Shown here piece by piece: positions 9,669 to 18,228 of a stretch of 64,000 nt of DNA. A program made the translations under genes and the position numbers. The stretch covers positions 62,001 through 126,000 of the forward strand of contig CAWIYZ010000033.1 of assembly GCA_963840425.1 (NCBI GenBank). The letters are read 5' to 3'. Position 1 is the stretch's first letter, and every line of letters starts with the position of its first letter. Source of the stretch: CADEFX01 sp963840425. GTDB lineage: Bacteria > Pseudomonadota > Alphaproteobacteria > Rhizobiales > Hyphomicrobiaceae. The notes under the pieces are model-generated. The model saw nothing but the letters and a program-made list of their open reading frames with translations, did no database searches and was not told the origin of the DNA.

Positions 9669-11297
9669 TCAAACCTTGGCTGCGACGGGAGCCGCGTCGG
9701 CATCTTCCGCTGCAACCTCCGGTGCCAGATCCTCGGCCTTAATCCAGCCCGCCATGACCCGCGCAGACATGATCATGTCCTCGGCCTCCTTGCGACCCGC
9801 ATCGAAGCCGTCGAGGATGCCTTTGTGCCGCACGGGTTCCGCATCCTTCTCCTTCTTGCGCTCGACCCAGCCGACCAGCTCATCGGTGGCGCAATCGGCA
9901 AGATCCTCCACCGTCTTGATGCCGTGCTCACCGAAGGCCACCAGCATCGAGGTGGTGACGCCCTCGACCTTGGCCAGATCATCGGCAACACCAAGCTCGC
10001 GCCGACGAGCGTCGCGCTCCGCCTCCTGTTTCTGCAAGTATTCACGCGCACGCGTCTGAATCTCGTTCGCCGTATCCTCGTCGAAGCCTTCGATATGCGC
10101 GATCTCTGCCGTATCAACGTAGGCGACCTCCTCTACCGAGGCGAACCCTTCGGTCGCGAGCAACTGAGCAATAACTTCGTCGACATCGAGCGACTCCATG
10201 AACATCTGCGAGCGCTCGGTGAACTCCTTCTGGCGCCGCTCGCTCTCCTCCTGCTCCGTGAGGATGTCGATATCCCAGCCCGTGAGCTGCGAGGCAAGCC
10301 GCACGTTCTGACCACGGCGCCCGATAGCCAGAGAGAGTTCCTTCTCCGCCACCACGACCTCGATGCGATTGGTATCTTCGTCGAGAACAACTTTACTCAC
10401 CTCAGCGGGAGCAAGCGCATTGACGATGAACGTCGCCGCATCCTCCTTCCACTGGATGATGTCCACCTTCTCACCCTGCAGCTCACCGACTACAGCCTGC
10501 ACACGCTGGCCACGCATGCCGACGCAGGCCCCAACAGGGTCGATAGAGCTGTCTTTCGAAATGACCGCAATCTTCGCCCTGGAGCCCGGATCGCGCGCCA
10601 CCGATTTGATCTCGACGATGCCGTCGTAGATCTCCGGCACCTCCATGGCGAACAGCTTGGACATGAATTCCGGCCGCGCGCGGGAAAGAAAAATCTGCGG
10701 CCCCCGCTGCTCGCGACGCACGTCGTATACATAAGCGCGAATACGATCGCCATAGCGGACGTTCTCGCGTGGGATCATCTCGTCGCGGCGAATGATGCCC
10801 TCGGCGCGGCCGAGGTCGACGATGACATTGCCGTACTCGACGCGCTTGACGGTACCGTTGGCGATGTCGCCCATCCGGTCCTTGTACTCGTTGTATTGAC
10901 GCTCGCGCTCGGCCTCGCGCACCTTCTGCACGATGACCTGCTTGGCGTTCTGCGCCGCAACACGCCCGAAATCGAGCGGCGGCAACTCCTCGACCAACTC
11001 ATCACCGATTTGCGCATCGGCCTTGCGCTTGCGTATGTCGGCCAATGCGACTTGCTGTGCGTCGTTCTCGACCTGCTCGACGACCGTCACGACGCGTGTG
11101 AGCCTGGTTTCACCAGACCGCGGGTCGATTTGGCACCGAATGTCATTCTCCGCGCCGTAGCGTGACTTGGCGGCCTTCTGGATGGCATCTTCCATCGCTT
11201 CGATGACGATCTTGCGGTCGATCGTCTTCTCGCGTGCGACAGCATCCGCAATCTGCAGCAGCTCCAACCGGTTTGCACTGACGCCTGTCTGAGCCAT
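9669..11297 (-). CDS. nusA: Transcription termination/antitermination factor NusA
   Basis: RNA polymerase-binding elongation factor that modulates pausing, termination and antitermination. The 542 residues contain the N-terminal RNAP-binding domain (LQIADAVAREKTIDRKIVIE), an S1 domain (about 135-200), two KH domains (SIDPVGACVGMRGQRVQAV and ELSLAIGRRGQNVRLASQL) and C-terminal helix-hairpin-helix repeats (LAKVEGVTTSMLVAFGEHG). It starts three bases after the rimP stop. Confidence 0.97.
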   Translation of the reverse strand: MAQTGVSANRLELLQIADAVAREKTIDRKIVIEAMEDAIQKAAKSRYGAENDIRCQIDPRSGETRLTRVVTVVEQVENDAQQVALADIRKRKADAQIGDELVEELPPLDFGRVAAQNAKQVIVQKVREAERERQYNEYKDRMGDIANGTVKRVEYGNVIVDLGRAEGIIRRDEMIPRENVRYGDRIRAYVYDVRREQRGPQIFLSRARPEFMSKLFAMEVPEIYDGIVEIKSVARDPGSRAKIAVISKDSSIDPVGACVGMRGQRVQAVVGELQGEKVDIIQWKEDAATFIVNALAPAEVSKVVLDEDTNRIEVVVAEKELSLAIGRRGQNVRLASQLTGWDIDILTEQEESERRQKEFTERSQMFMESLDVDEVIAQLLATEGFASVEEVAYVDTAEIAHIEGFDEDTANEIQTRAREYLQKQEAERDARRRELGVADDLAKVEGVTTSMLVAFGEHGIKTVEDLADCATDELVGWVERKKEKDAEPVRHKGILDGFDAGRKEAEDMIMSARVMAGWIKAEDLAPEVAAEDADAAPVAAKV

Positions 11298-11300
11298 ACC

Positions 11301-11909
11301 TCACACCCTTACTTTGCCGGCGGCGCCGTCGATGCGGCCCGCGCCCTGACTTTCGATCCTGTTCTTACCGCGGCGCAGCAACTCGCGAACGAGTGCGTCC
11401 GTCAGCACGAGCCGTGCCTCCCCGACAAGTGCGATGGGAAAGCCAAGCACCTGCCTGCCGTCCTTTCCGAGGTCAGCATTGATGCGAACCTCGCCGTCCT
11501 CATAGCCATCGAGCACACCGCGAAAGCGCTTGCGGCCACCTACGGGTTCTTTGAGCTCGATCTTTGCCTCGTGTCCCGTCCATTGATCAAAGTCGCTTGG
11601 CCGCACAAGGGGCCGATCGATGCCCGGCGACGACACCTGCAACCGATAGCTACCAGGCAGCGGATCGTGCACATCAAAAACCGGAGAGAGGTTGTGTGAG
11701 ACCATCTTGCAGTCCTCGACGGTCATGCTGCCGTCGGACCGCTCGGCCATGATCTCCACGATCGTGTCCTGCCCGCCCATGATGCGCACCCGCACCAAGC
11801 GGAATCCCAGACCGTCTAAGACCGGCTCGGCCAGTGTTGCAATGTCGGCGGCAACGCCCGTCTCGCGAATGAAGCGTGCCTCCGGCGCCGGCCCGCCTGC
11901 GCTTGCCAT
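11301..11909 (-). CDS. rimP: Ribosome maturation factor RimP
   Basis: Assists 30S assembly. RVRIMGGQDTIVEIMAERSDG and VSSPGIDRPLVRPSDFDQW are the two conserved RimP segments, and the C-terminal SH3-like domain follows. I chose ATG 11909; the frame extends eight codons to a TTG at 11933, which would leave only about 18 bases after the terminator U-tract. It is first gene of the rimP-nusA-ylxR-infB-rbfA-truB-rpsO-pnp run. Confidence 0.94.
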   Translation of the reverse strand: MASAGGPAPEARFIRETGVAADIATLAEPVLDGLGFRLVRVRIMGGQDTIVEIMAERSDGSMTVEDCKMVSHNLSPVFDVHDPLPGSYRLQVSSPGIDRPLVRPSDFDQWTGHEAKIELKEPVGGRKRFRGVLDGYEDGEVRINADLGKDGRQVLGFPIALVGEARLVLTDALVRELLRRGKNRIESQGAGRIDGAAGKVRV

Positions 11910-11951
11910 GTAGACCCCGGCTGATCCATGCAAATGCCCAAGCGTCTTCCC

Positions 11952-12007
11952 AAAACAAAAAGAGCGGACCCCGAGGGCCCACTCTCATAGTTGAGATGAT
12001 CATGAGC
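11952..12007 (-). ncRNA. rimP leader attenuator (premature Rho-independent terminator)
   Basis: On the minus strand GAGTGGGCCC pairs with GGGTCCGCTC (11984-11975 with 11971-11962) across loop TCG, using two G-U wobbles that exist only in this orientation, followed by a U-rich tract (TTTTTGTTTT, 11961-11952). It ends about 45 bases before rimP. A second short pairing upstream (CTCAT with ATGAG) overlaps the terminator base and could be the alternative fold. Rfam describes a rimP-leader attenuator in alphaproteobacteria; this matches in position and layout, though I could not run a covariance search. Confidence 0.75.
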
Positions 12008-12013
12008 GAGGAC

Positions 12014-12042
12014 ATCATACGCCGCACGTATGCTCGTTGCAA
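12014..12042 (-). promoter_or_regulatory. Sigma70-type promoter for the rimP-nusA-infB operon
   Basis: TTGCAA (12042-12037), a 17-base spacer and TATGAT (12019-12014) make a near-consensus housekeeping promoter. It points into the rimP attenuator and would start transcription near 12007, giving a leader of about 100 bases. Confidence 0.65.
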
Positions 12043-12159
12043 GCGTATTTTGGCAAGCTATGCCGATCTTCGCCGCCGCGCGCGAACCTAGTCATACGGA
12101 GCCGCCTGACTCGGGTTTAACCATCCTCATTGACAGCATAATGACGGCCAAAGTGGCTG

Positions 12160-12885
12160 CTATCGACGCTGGAACTCGAGATAGTAGCAGCGTCGGCCGG
12201 CGGCAATGGCTTTGGCCTCATAGCGCGTCGGCGGCCAGTCGCCGCCCCTCTGACGCCAGTCGCGTGGTGTCCTTGCCATCCAGCAGAATGCACCCTGCTC
12301 CCGGGCAGCCTGCAGGACTGTGCCGGCATAGTCGCCAATATCAGAGGCAACGCGCAGCTTAGCTCCGGCACGCATGACCCGGGCCAGCATCTCCAGCAGG
12401 TGCGCATTGACTAGGCGTCGCTTGAGATGCCGCAGCTTGGGCCAAGGGTCGGGAAAAAGAATGAACGCACGCCCGACGCTTCCAGGCGGCAGCCAGCGAA
12501 GGAGCGGGCGGGCATCATCGGCAACGAGGCGAATGTTACGGCCCCGTCCGGCAGCAACGGCATCAAGAACTTTCAGCACGCCGTCCTGGAACGGCTCACA
12601 CCCGATCAGCCCGACGTCCGGGTTGTGCGCCGCCTGCCAGAGCAGGTGCTCGCCGCCACCAAAGCCGATCTCGAGCCAGACGTCTGTGACGGCTTGCGCA
12701 TATAGCTGGCTGAGCTCTAGCGGGGCCGTTGCGCTAAGATCGAGCGCGGCTCCCGGAAGAACATCGCGAAGCAGCGCCTCTTGGCGGGTGCTGGGTCTGC
12801 GACCCCGCCTGCGTCCGAACGAGCGTAGCTCGCCGCTGGGCTTGCGCGACGCAACAGAGTTATCCGGCGGTTGCCTGCCTGTCAC
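12160..12885 (-). CDS. trmB: tRNA (guanine-N7)-methyltransferase
   Basis: SAM-dependent enzyme that forms m7G46 in tRNA. Motif I is WLEIGFGGGEHLLW, and the family signature FPDPWPKLRHLKRR is intact. The frame is open to 12930, but the GTG at 12885 overlaps the metK stop as GTGA, the standard coupled arrangement, so I use that start (241 aa). It is last gene of the lnt-XRE-metK-trmB run, using the SAM that MetK makes. Confidence 0.94.
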   Translation of the reverse strand: MTGRQPPDNSVASRKPSGELRSFGRRRGRRPSTRQEALLRDVLPGAALDLSATAPLELSQLYAQAVTDVWLEIGFGGGEHLLWQAAHNPDVGLIGCEPFQDGVLKVLDAVAAGRGRNIRLVADDARPLLRWLPPGSVGRAFILFPDPWPKLRHLKRRLVNAHLLEMLARVMRAGAKLRVASDIGDYAGTVLQAAREQGAFCWMARTPRDWRQRGGDWPPTRYEAKAIAAGRRCYYLEFQRR

Positions 12886-14168
12886 GCCACCGCTGATCTG
12901 ATCTTGTCGACGAGGTCCGTCTTCTCCCACGAGAACCCGCCGTCCTTATCGGGAGCACGTCCAAAGTGACCATAGGCGGCAGTACGGCGATAGATCGGCA
13001 GATTGAGCCGCAGCGCGCGGCGGATGTGCGTCGGACGAAGGGGAAACAGCTCGGCCAGCACCTGTTCCAGCTTCTGATCGTCGACCTTGCCTGTGCCCTG
13101 CGTATCGACATAGAGCGACATGGGATCGGCAACGCCGATGGCGTAAGCGACTTGAATGAGGCACCGGTCGGCGAGACCGGCTGCCACAACGTTCTTGGCC
13201 AGATATCTGGCCGCGTATGCTGCCGAGCGGTCGACCTTGGTCGGATCCTTGCCCGAAAAGGCGCCGCCACCGTGAGGAGCATATCCGCCATAGGTATCGA
13301 CGATGATCTTGCGTCCCGTCAGACCGCAATCGCCGTCCGGTCCACCAACAACGAAATTGCCGGTTGGATTGACGAGGAAGTCCGCCGCATTCTTCGGCAT
13401 CCAGCCGGCCGGCAGAGCCGAAGCAACGGCAGCGCTGATCAACTCTTTGATCATATCCGGCGTGTACTTCTTGCCGTTGCGCGTCTCCGAATTGTGCTGT
13501 GTCGAGACTACGACCTTGGTGCACCCGACCGCCTTGCCGTCCACGTACTGCACCGTAACCTGACTCTTGGCGTCGGGCTGCAGATCGGGAAGCTCTTTGG
13601 AGCGCCGTTTATCAGACAGAACTTTGAGGATCTTGTGCGCGAAGTAGATCGGGGCCGGCATGAACGAGCCCTTCTCGTACACTTCGCTTTCCGTGCACGC
13701 GAAGCCGAACATCATGCCCTGATCGCCTGCACCTTCCTGCTCGCCGTCCTTCGCATTCTTGGCGTCAACCCCCATGGCGATGTCGGGTGACTGGCCATGC
13801 AGCAGCACCTCGATCTCGGCGCCCCGAAAAGAGAAGCCATCCTGGTCGTAGCCGATGTCCTTGACCACATCGCGTGCGATGGTCGTCAGCATTTCCCGAT
13901 TGACCACCGCATGTGCGCCGTACTTGTGAAACAACGGCGCCTGACCGCGGCCTTCGCCAGCGATCACGATCTTGTTCGTCGTAGCCAGCGTCTCGCAGCC
14001 AAGGCGCGTATTGACGAGGCTGTCGTCGGCGATGCCCAGCTTGATGTCGTTCTCGATGAATGCATCGAGGATGGCATCGGAAATCTGGTCGCAGACCTTA
14101 TCGGGATGGCCTTCAGAGACCGACTCGCTTGTGAACAGATAGGACTTGCGCGCCAAGGCATCCCCCAT
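12882..14168 (-). CDS. metK: S-adenosylmethionine synthetase
   Basis: Makes SAM from ATP and methionine (EC 2.5.1.6). Clear family segments are TSESVSEGHPDKVCDQISDA near the start, GAGDQGMMFGFAC (ATP/methionine loop) and GGGAFSGKDPTKVDRS. At 428 residues it is longer than the E. coli enzyme (384), with extra sequence in the middle and at the C-terminus, as in other alphaproteobacterial forms. It is placed between an XRE regulator and trmB, and downstream of the SAM-using polyamine genes speD and speE. Confidence 0.97.
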   Translation of the reverse strand: MGDALARKSYLFTSESVSEGHPDKVCDQISDAILDAFIENDIKLGIADDSLVNTRLGCETLATTNKIVIAGEGRGQAPLFHKYGAHAVVNREMLTTIARDVVKDIGYDQDGFSFRGAEIEVLLHGQSPDIAMGVDAKNAKDGEQEGAGDQGMMFGFACTESEVYEKGSFMPAPIYFAHKILKVLSDKRRSKELPDLQPDAKSQVTVQYVDGKAVGCTKVVVSTQHNSETRNGKKYTPDMIKELISAAVASALPAGWMPKNAADFLVNPTGNFVVGGPDGDCGLTGRKIIVDTYGGYAPHGGGAFSGKDPTKVDRSAAYAARYLAKNVVAAGLADRCLIQVAYAIGVADPMSLYVDTQGTGKVDDQKLEQVLAELFPLRPTHIRRALRLNLPIYRRTAAYGHFGRAPDKDGGFSWEKTDLVDKIRSAVA

Positions 14169-14267
14169 GGAGGTGACGATACGATCAGCGGCGTTTCATT
14201 GCCCAGTTTGGCTCCGGGGGTCAAGTCATGTCCGCTGCAATTGATAAGCGCTGCGGCAAACCCGGTG

Positions 14268-14756
14268 CTAGCCGCCAGATCTCGATCCAGCCGGCACCGC
14301 GGAGGATGCCGGCGTTCCGCTGTCCGCCGCGTCCTCGCTGGCAAGGCTGCGCACGAGATCGAGGATCGCCCGCCGAGCCTTGGAGTCGGAGATGCGGGCA
14401 AAGGCCTTGTTGAGTTCCAGACCCTCGCGGGTGTTCAGGAAATCAAAGATGTAACTGTCGCCGGGTCTATCGGCGAGGCCCGAAATCATACCCACCTCGG
14501 CCTCCCCCGCGGGCGCGTCATCGTAGAAGAACTGGACTGGAACCCCGAGGACCTGGGAAAGATCGAACAACCGGCTCGCCCCGATACGGTTGACGCCCTT
14601 CTCATACTTTTGGACCTGCTGAAAAGTCAGGCCGAGCCGTTCACCGAGCTTTTCCTGGCTGATGCCGAGCAACATGCGCTGCAATCGCACGCGGCTGCCG
14701 ACATGAACGTCGATTGGATTGGGCCGCCGCGATCCCTTCTCCCCATCACGGTCCAT
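14268..14756 (-). CDS. XRE-family helix-turn-helix regulator
   Basis: Small DNA-binding protein (162 aa). The HTH covers about residues 15-65 (RVRLQRMLLGISQEKLGER, then LTFQQVQKYEKGVNRI). The C-terminal part lies in a helical region of unknown ligand. I chose the ATG at 14756, not the upstream start at 14849, because GGAGGG lies five bases before it. This regulator lies directly upstream of metK in many Rhizobiales; control of metK or the SAM pool is an inference from that association. Close relatives (PA domain-less CI-type repressors) bind as dimers. Confidence 0.85.
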   Translation of the reverse strand: MDRDGEKGSRRPNPIDVHVGSRVRLQRMLLGISQEKLGERLGLTFQQVQKYEKGVNRIGASRLFDLSQVLGVPVQFFYDDAPAGEAEVGMISGLADRPGDSYIFDFLNTREGLELNKAFARISDSKARRAILDLVRSLASEDAADSGTPASSAVPAGSRSGG

Positions 14757-14949
14757 CAAGCCCTCCAAATCACGGCGGAGTCGCCTCGCTGTGCGCACAT
14801 AGAGTACCGGCTCCGGCCCCACCCGCGCCGCAATTTCTAGGTGCAGCACGGGGGGGCGTCAACCACGCAGCGGCCTAGAAAATCAGTGAGCGGACTGATA
14901 GAGCGCCTCCCGCGATGGCGCCGTCGTCTCGGAATTTCTTCGTGCCCCT

Positions 14950-16599
14950 TTATTCCTTCATGCTCCTTTGTCGGCCCCGGAATGCAGCCAGCGCCAGGGC
15001 GCAAACCGCCAACATCGCCACAAATATCCCGTCCCCGTACCGCGCATACGGGGGTGGCTCGATTGCAGCGGGCAAGGCACTGTCGATGACGCCTTTCACG
15101 TCCAGGCCAAGCTGCTGTAACACGCGTCCCCTGGCATCGATAACGGCGGAAATGCCGTTGTTGGCGACGCGCAGCATCGGCAAGCCTTCCTCGACGGCGC
15201 GCACTCGGGCCTGGTGCAGGTGCTGATGTGGCCCCGTGGTCTGGCCGAACCAGCCGTCGTTGGTCACGTTGAGCAGAAAAGCGGGTCGCTCACCGCCCTG
15301 CACAACCGCACCCGGGAAGATTGCCTCGTAGCAGATGAGCGGACCGATTGCGGGCAGGCCCGGGACCTCGAGCAGCGGGCGCGGCATCTCGCCCGTGTCG
15401 AAACCGCCGCGGACGCGCGTCAGCTGCTCGAACCCCACCGCCTCGAGCGTAGCTTGCAGGGGCAGGTATTCTCCAAAGGGCACCAGGTGAATTTTGTCGT
15501 ACAGCGTTACCAGACCGCCACCGGCCCCGAATATCATGAGACTATTGAAAATGCGCCGCCGCGCGCCGGGCGTTGCCGGGCCCTCGACGCGCAAAGCGCC
15601 CGAGGCAAGATAGGTCCCCTCGGGAAGCATGCGGCCGATCGCGGAGAGCGCTCCCGGCGCACTGAGCGGCAGGAAGGGCATCGCCGCTTCGGGCCATATG
15701 ATCAGTGCAATGCCAGCAGCACCGTCGATCTGACCGATGCTCGAGCGCCGTGAAAGCTCCAAGTGCTCGAGAAAGATGCGTTCCTGGTTCTCAGGCCGCC
15801 ACTTCTCCCGTTGCGGAACGCTTGGTTGTACCAAACGGACACGAATGCCGTCCGATGGCGAATCAGCGTCCCAAAGGCGCAGCGCCCCAAGCAGGGCAAG
15901 GATCGCGACACACGCCGCTGCGCCCAGTGCTCCGGCGATGCGCCGAGCCGATGAAACATCAGCCTCGACGGCATCAACCCATAGGACAGCCGGCGCGGCA
16001 AATACCGGAACGGCAGCCAGCGTCAGCCCGTAGACGCCGAGCACGGCTGCCGTCTGCATAAGCGGCAGCGGCCAAGTCAGCGCATAGCCGATCACGTTCC
16101 AAGGGAGACCCGTCAACACGTGCCCTCGGAGCCATTCTGCACTGGCCAACGTCAATGCCAGGACAGCAATTCGATCGAAGCCGGGCCGCCAGTGCAGGGC
16201 TACAGCCGCAGCCGTAGCGGCCGCCCAGAAGATCGCAAGTCCGGCGGGCATCAGCATGACCGCGAACGGCATCAGCACAGCGAACTTCTCGGCCTCCACC
16301 AGGAAGGCCTCGCCGATCCAGAAGAGGCCGGCCAGAAAATACCCGAAGCCGAACCACCACCCGACTGCTCCCGCGCGCACCATCTCATGGTCTCGCCAGC
16401 GGCGCCGGGATGACACGGCTGGGTTCACCTCTGCCCCTGCTGCGTCGATCGACCAGATAAGGATAGGGATCGTGACGAACAGAACCGGCCAAGCGAAGAA
16501 CGGTGCCAAAGCCAATACGGACACGGCGCCGGAGAGACACAAGACAGCCCACCGCCGCCAGCCCGTCGCACAGCGAATGAAATTGGCCAAAGTCAGCAT
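14950..16599 (-). CDS. lnt: Apolipoprotein N-acyltransferase
   Basis: Inner-membrane enzyme adding the third acyl chain to the N-terminal Cys of lipoproteins. There are six or more hydrophobic segments in the first 230 residues, then a nitrilase-like periplasmic domain with the Glu-Lys-Cys triad visible as IIWPEAAMPFL (Glu), YDKIHLVPFGEY (Lys) and PLICYEAIFP (Cys). The length of 549 aa is normal. It follows speE by 36 bases. The 193-base gap to the XRE gene shows no clear terminator. Confidence 0.95.
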   Translation of the reverse strand: MLTLANFIRCATGWRRWAVLCLSGAVSVLALAPFFAWPVLFVTIPILIWSIDAAGAEVNPAVSSRRRWRDHEMVRAGAVGWWFGFGYFLAGLFWIGEAFLVEAEKFAVLMPFAVMLMPAGLAIFWAAATAAAVALHWRPGFDRIAVLALTLASAEWLRGHVLTGLPWNVIGYALTWPLPLMQTAAVLGVYGLTLAAVPVFAAPAVLWVDAVEADVSSARRIAGALGAAACVAILALLGALRLWDADSPSDGIRVRLVQPSVPQREKWRPENQERIFLEHLELSRRSSIGQIDGAAGIALIIWPEAAMPFLPLSAPGALSAIGRMLPEGTYLASGALRVEGPATPGARRRIFNSLMIFGAGGGLVTLYDKIHLVPFGEYLPLQATLEAVGFEQLTRVRGGFDTGEMPRPLLEVPGLPAIGPLICYEAIFPGAVVQGGERPAFLLNVTNDGWFGQTTGPHQHLHQARVRAVEEGLPMLRVANNGISAVIDARGRVLQQLGLDVKGVIDSALPAAIEPPPYARYGDGIFVAMLAVCALALAAFRGRQRSMKE

Positions 16600-16634
16600 C
16601 GGCCAATCTCAATGCGCGATTTCAAGCGTGCCAG

Positions 16635-17540
16635 CTACTGTTTCTTCTTAGCTTGGCGCCGCGACTTGTTGGCCGCTGCACTCGCCAGCGCTTCGTCGAC
16701 GACGGTCCGCACGTAGCCCGGCAGTGCAAATGCGGCAACGTGCACCGCCGGTGTCCAGTAGCGCGTCCGGACTGCTCGCTTGTCCCGGCGCTTGGCGAGC
16801 TTCTTCGCGGAGACTTCCAGCAGATCGTCGTCATCGGACGCCCAGTTGAGGGCGAAAGGTCCGCCGAAGTAGCAAGGCTGTGTGCAGAGAAATGGAGCCG
16901 CTCGCCGGTACAGGCCGGCCAACGCTGCCGTCGTCTCCGCCAGGTGAGATGGAAACAGAAAAGGTAGCCCATTCTGGGTGACGAAAATGCCCCCATCTTT
17001 CAGCGCACGCCTGCAGTCGGCGAAAAACTCGCGCGTGTGCAGCACCGCGCTCGGACCGATGGGCTCGGAGCTATCGACGATAACGGCGTCGAATTTCTCT
17101 TTCGTATCGGCCACAAACTTGAGCCCATCGGCGATGACGACGTCAGAACGAGGATCGTTGATCGAACCAGCAGCGATCTCTGGATAGTGCTGCAGCGACA
17201 AGTCGATGACGCTCCGGTCGATCTCGCACAGCATCGCCTTCTCTATGCTCGGATGCTTCAGCACCTCACGCAGCACGCCTCCGTCCCCGCCGCCAACGAC
17301 GAGCACGCGCTTCGGCTTGGCCAGCGCCATCAGTGGCACGTGCGCCATCATCTCGTGATAGACGAACTCGTCCGAGGTCGTGAGCTGGCAGACCCCGTCC
17401 AGCATGAGCACTCGGCCCCACGTCTCGTTCTCGAAGATGACGAGGTGTTGGTGCTCCGTCTTGACCTCGTGCAGCACCCGGTCTGCCTTGAGAGCCACGC
17501 GCCAGTGCTTGTGAAAAGTTTCTTCAATCCAACGTGTCAT
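16635..17540 (-). CDS. speE: Spermidine synthase
   Basis: Transfers the aminopropyl group of decarboxylated SAM to putrescine. It has the N-terminal beta domain (RVLHEVKTEHQHLVIFENE), the SAM-fold loop VLVVGGGDGGVLREVLKH, the acidic pocket DAVIVDSSEPIGPS and the family PCYFGGPFALNWASD region. Its C-terminus is unusually basic (Lys/Arg-rich last 15 residues). It lies about 120 bases after speD, whose product it consumes. Confidence 0.95.
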   Translation of the reverse strand: MTRWIEETFHKHWRVALKADRVLHEVKTEHQHLVIFENETWGRVLMLDGVCQLTTSDEFVYHEMMAHVPLMALAKPKRVLVVGGGDGGVLREVLKHPSIEKAMLCEIDRSVIDLSLQHYPEIAAGSINDPRSDVVIADGLKFVADTKEKFDAVIVDSSEPIGPSAVLHTREFFADCRRALKDGGIFVTQNGLPFLFPSHLAETTAALAGLYRRAAPFLCTQPCYFGGPFALNWASDDDDLLEVSAKKLAKRRDKRAVRTRYWTPAVHVAAFALPGYVRTVVDEALASAAANKSRRQAKKKQ

Positions 17541-17660
17541 AGGCGCAACCTCTCGGGCAGGGAAACCGCCAAATGATGGCCGCAGCGCAAAGGGAATACG
17601 ACATCGCGCGCTTCGCTGGGGAAGCGCGCGTTGTCAATTCGTGTAAGCCCAGTCAGCCCT

Positions 17661-18228
17661 TCAGGCAGCCTTGCTCTGGCGTACCTTCGACGGCTTGGCG
17701 AACGTAGCAGCCGGCCGCTGGGCCGCCGTCTGCCACTCGATCTGCTCCAGCTCCTCGCCCCGCAAGTGCTCCTTGACCACGACATCGCGGGCTTGGAACG
17801 CCTCCTTCAGGACAGGAATGGCGAGCTCGGGCTTCGCGTCACCGCACATGAACACGTCGAGTGCAGCGTAGCTCGCCTCGGGCCAGCTATGGATGCTGAT
17901 GTGCGACTCCGACAGCACCGCCACACCTGACACGCCGCCGTTGGGCGTGAAGTGATGGAGGTGAATGTGCAGCAATGTAGCGCCTGCAACCTCGACGCAG
18001 CGCTTGAGCGTACTTTCGATATGCTTGAGGTCATCAAGCCGCCGGGCGCCAAACAGATCGACGATCAGATGGGTTCCGGCAAATCGAACGCCCTTGCGCT
18101 CGACAAAAAAGTCCTTGCGGTCTTCGGTTTGCGCTACACGCGCGGAGTCACCATGATCTTCCTTTTGGGCGGTGCTTGAACGAGTTCAAGTCCATCCCCA
18201 ATTGGAAGAGGGCGTCATCATAGGCCAT
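17661..18228 (-). CDS. speD: S-adenosylmethionine decarboxylase proenzyme (needs a +1 frameshift)
   Basis: Pyruvoyl enzyme making decarboxylated SAM for spermidine. The catalytic region is intact: LSESHISIHSWPE holds the Glu-Ser self-cleavage site and His, and FMCGDAK holds the catalytic Cys. Only the part after 17975 is open with a usual start (a TTG). The homologous frame continues upstream to 18179 (RFAGTHLIVDLFGARRLDD, and further up SSTAQKEDHGDS) but has no ATG, GTG or TTG, and an in-frame TGA lies just beyond. The plausible start is ATG 18228 behind GGGGAGGG, coding MAYDDALFQLGMDLNS in another frame. Dropping one T (position 18180) joins the two into a normal 188-residue protein. Unshifted translation would end after 26 codons. 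Confidence 0.85.

Noticed and set aside
14169..14267. A SAM-binding riboswitch ahead of metK.
   Set aside because: The spacer between the XRE gene and metK is only 99 bases and I see no SAM-II or SAM/SAH consensus or pseudoknot elements.
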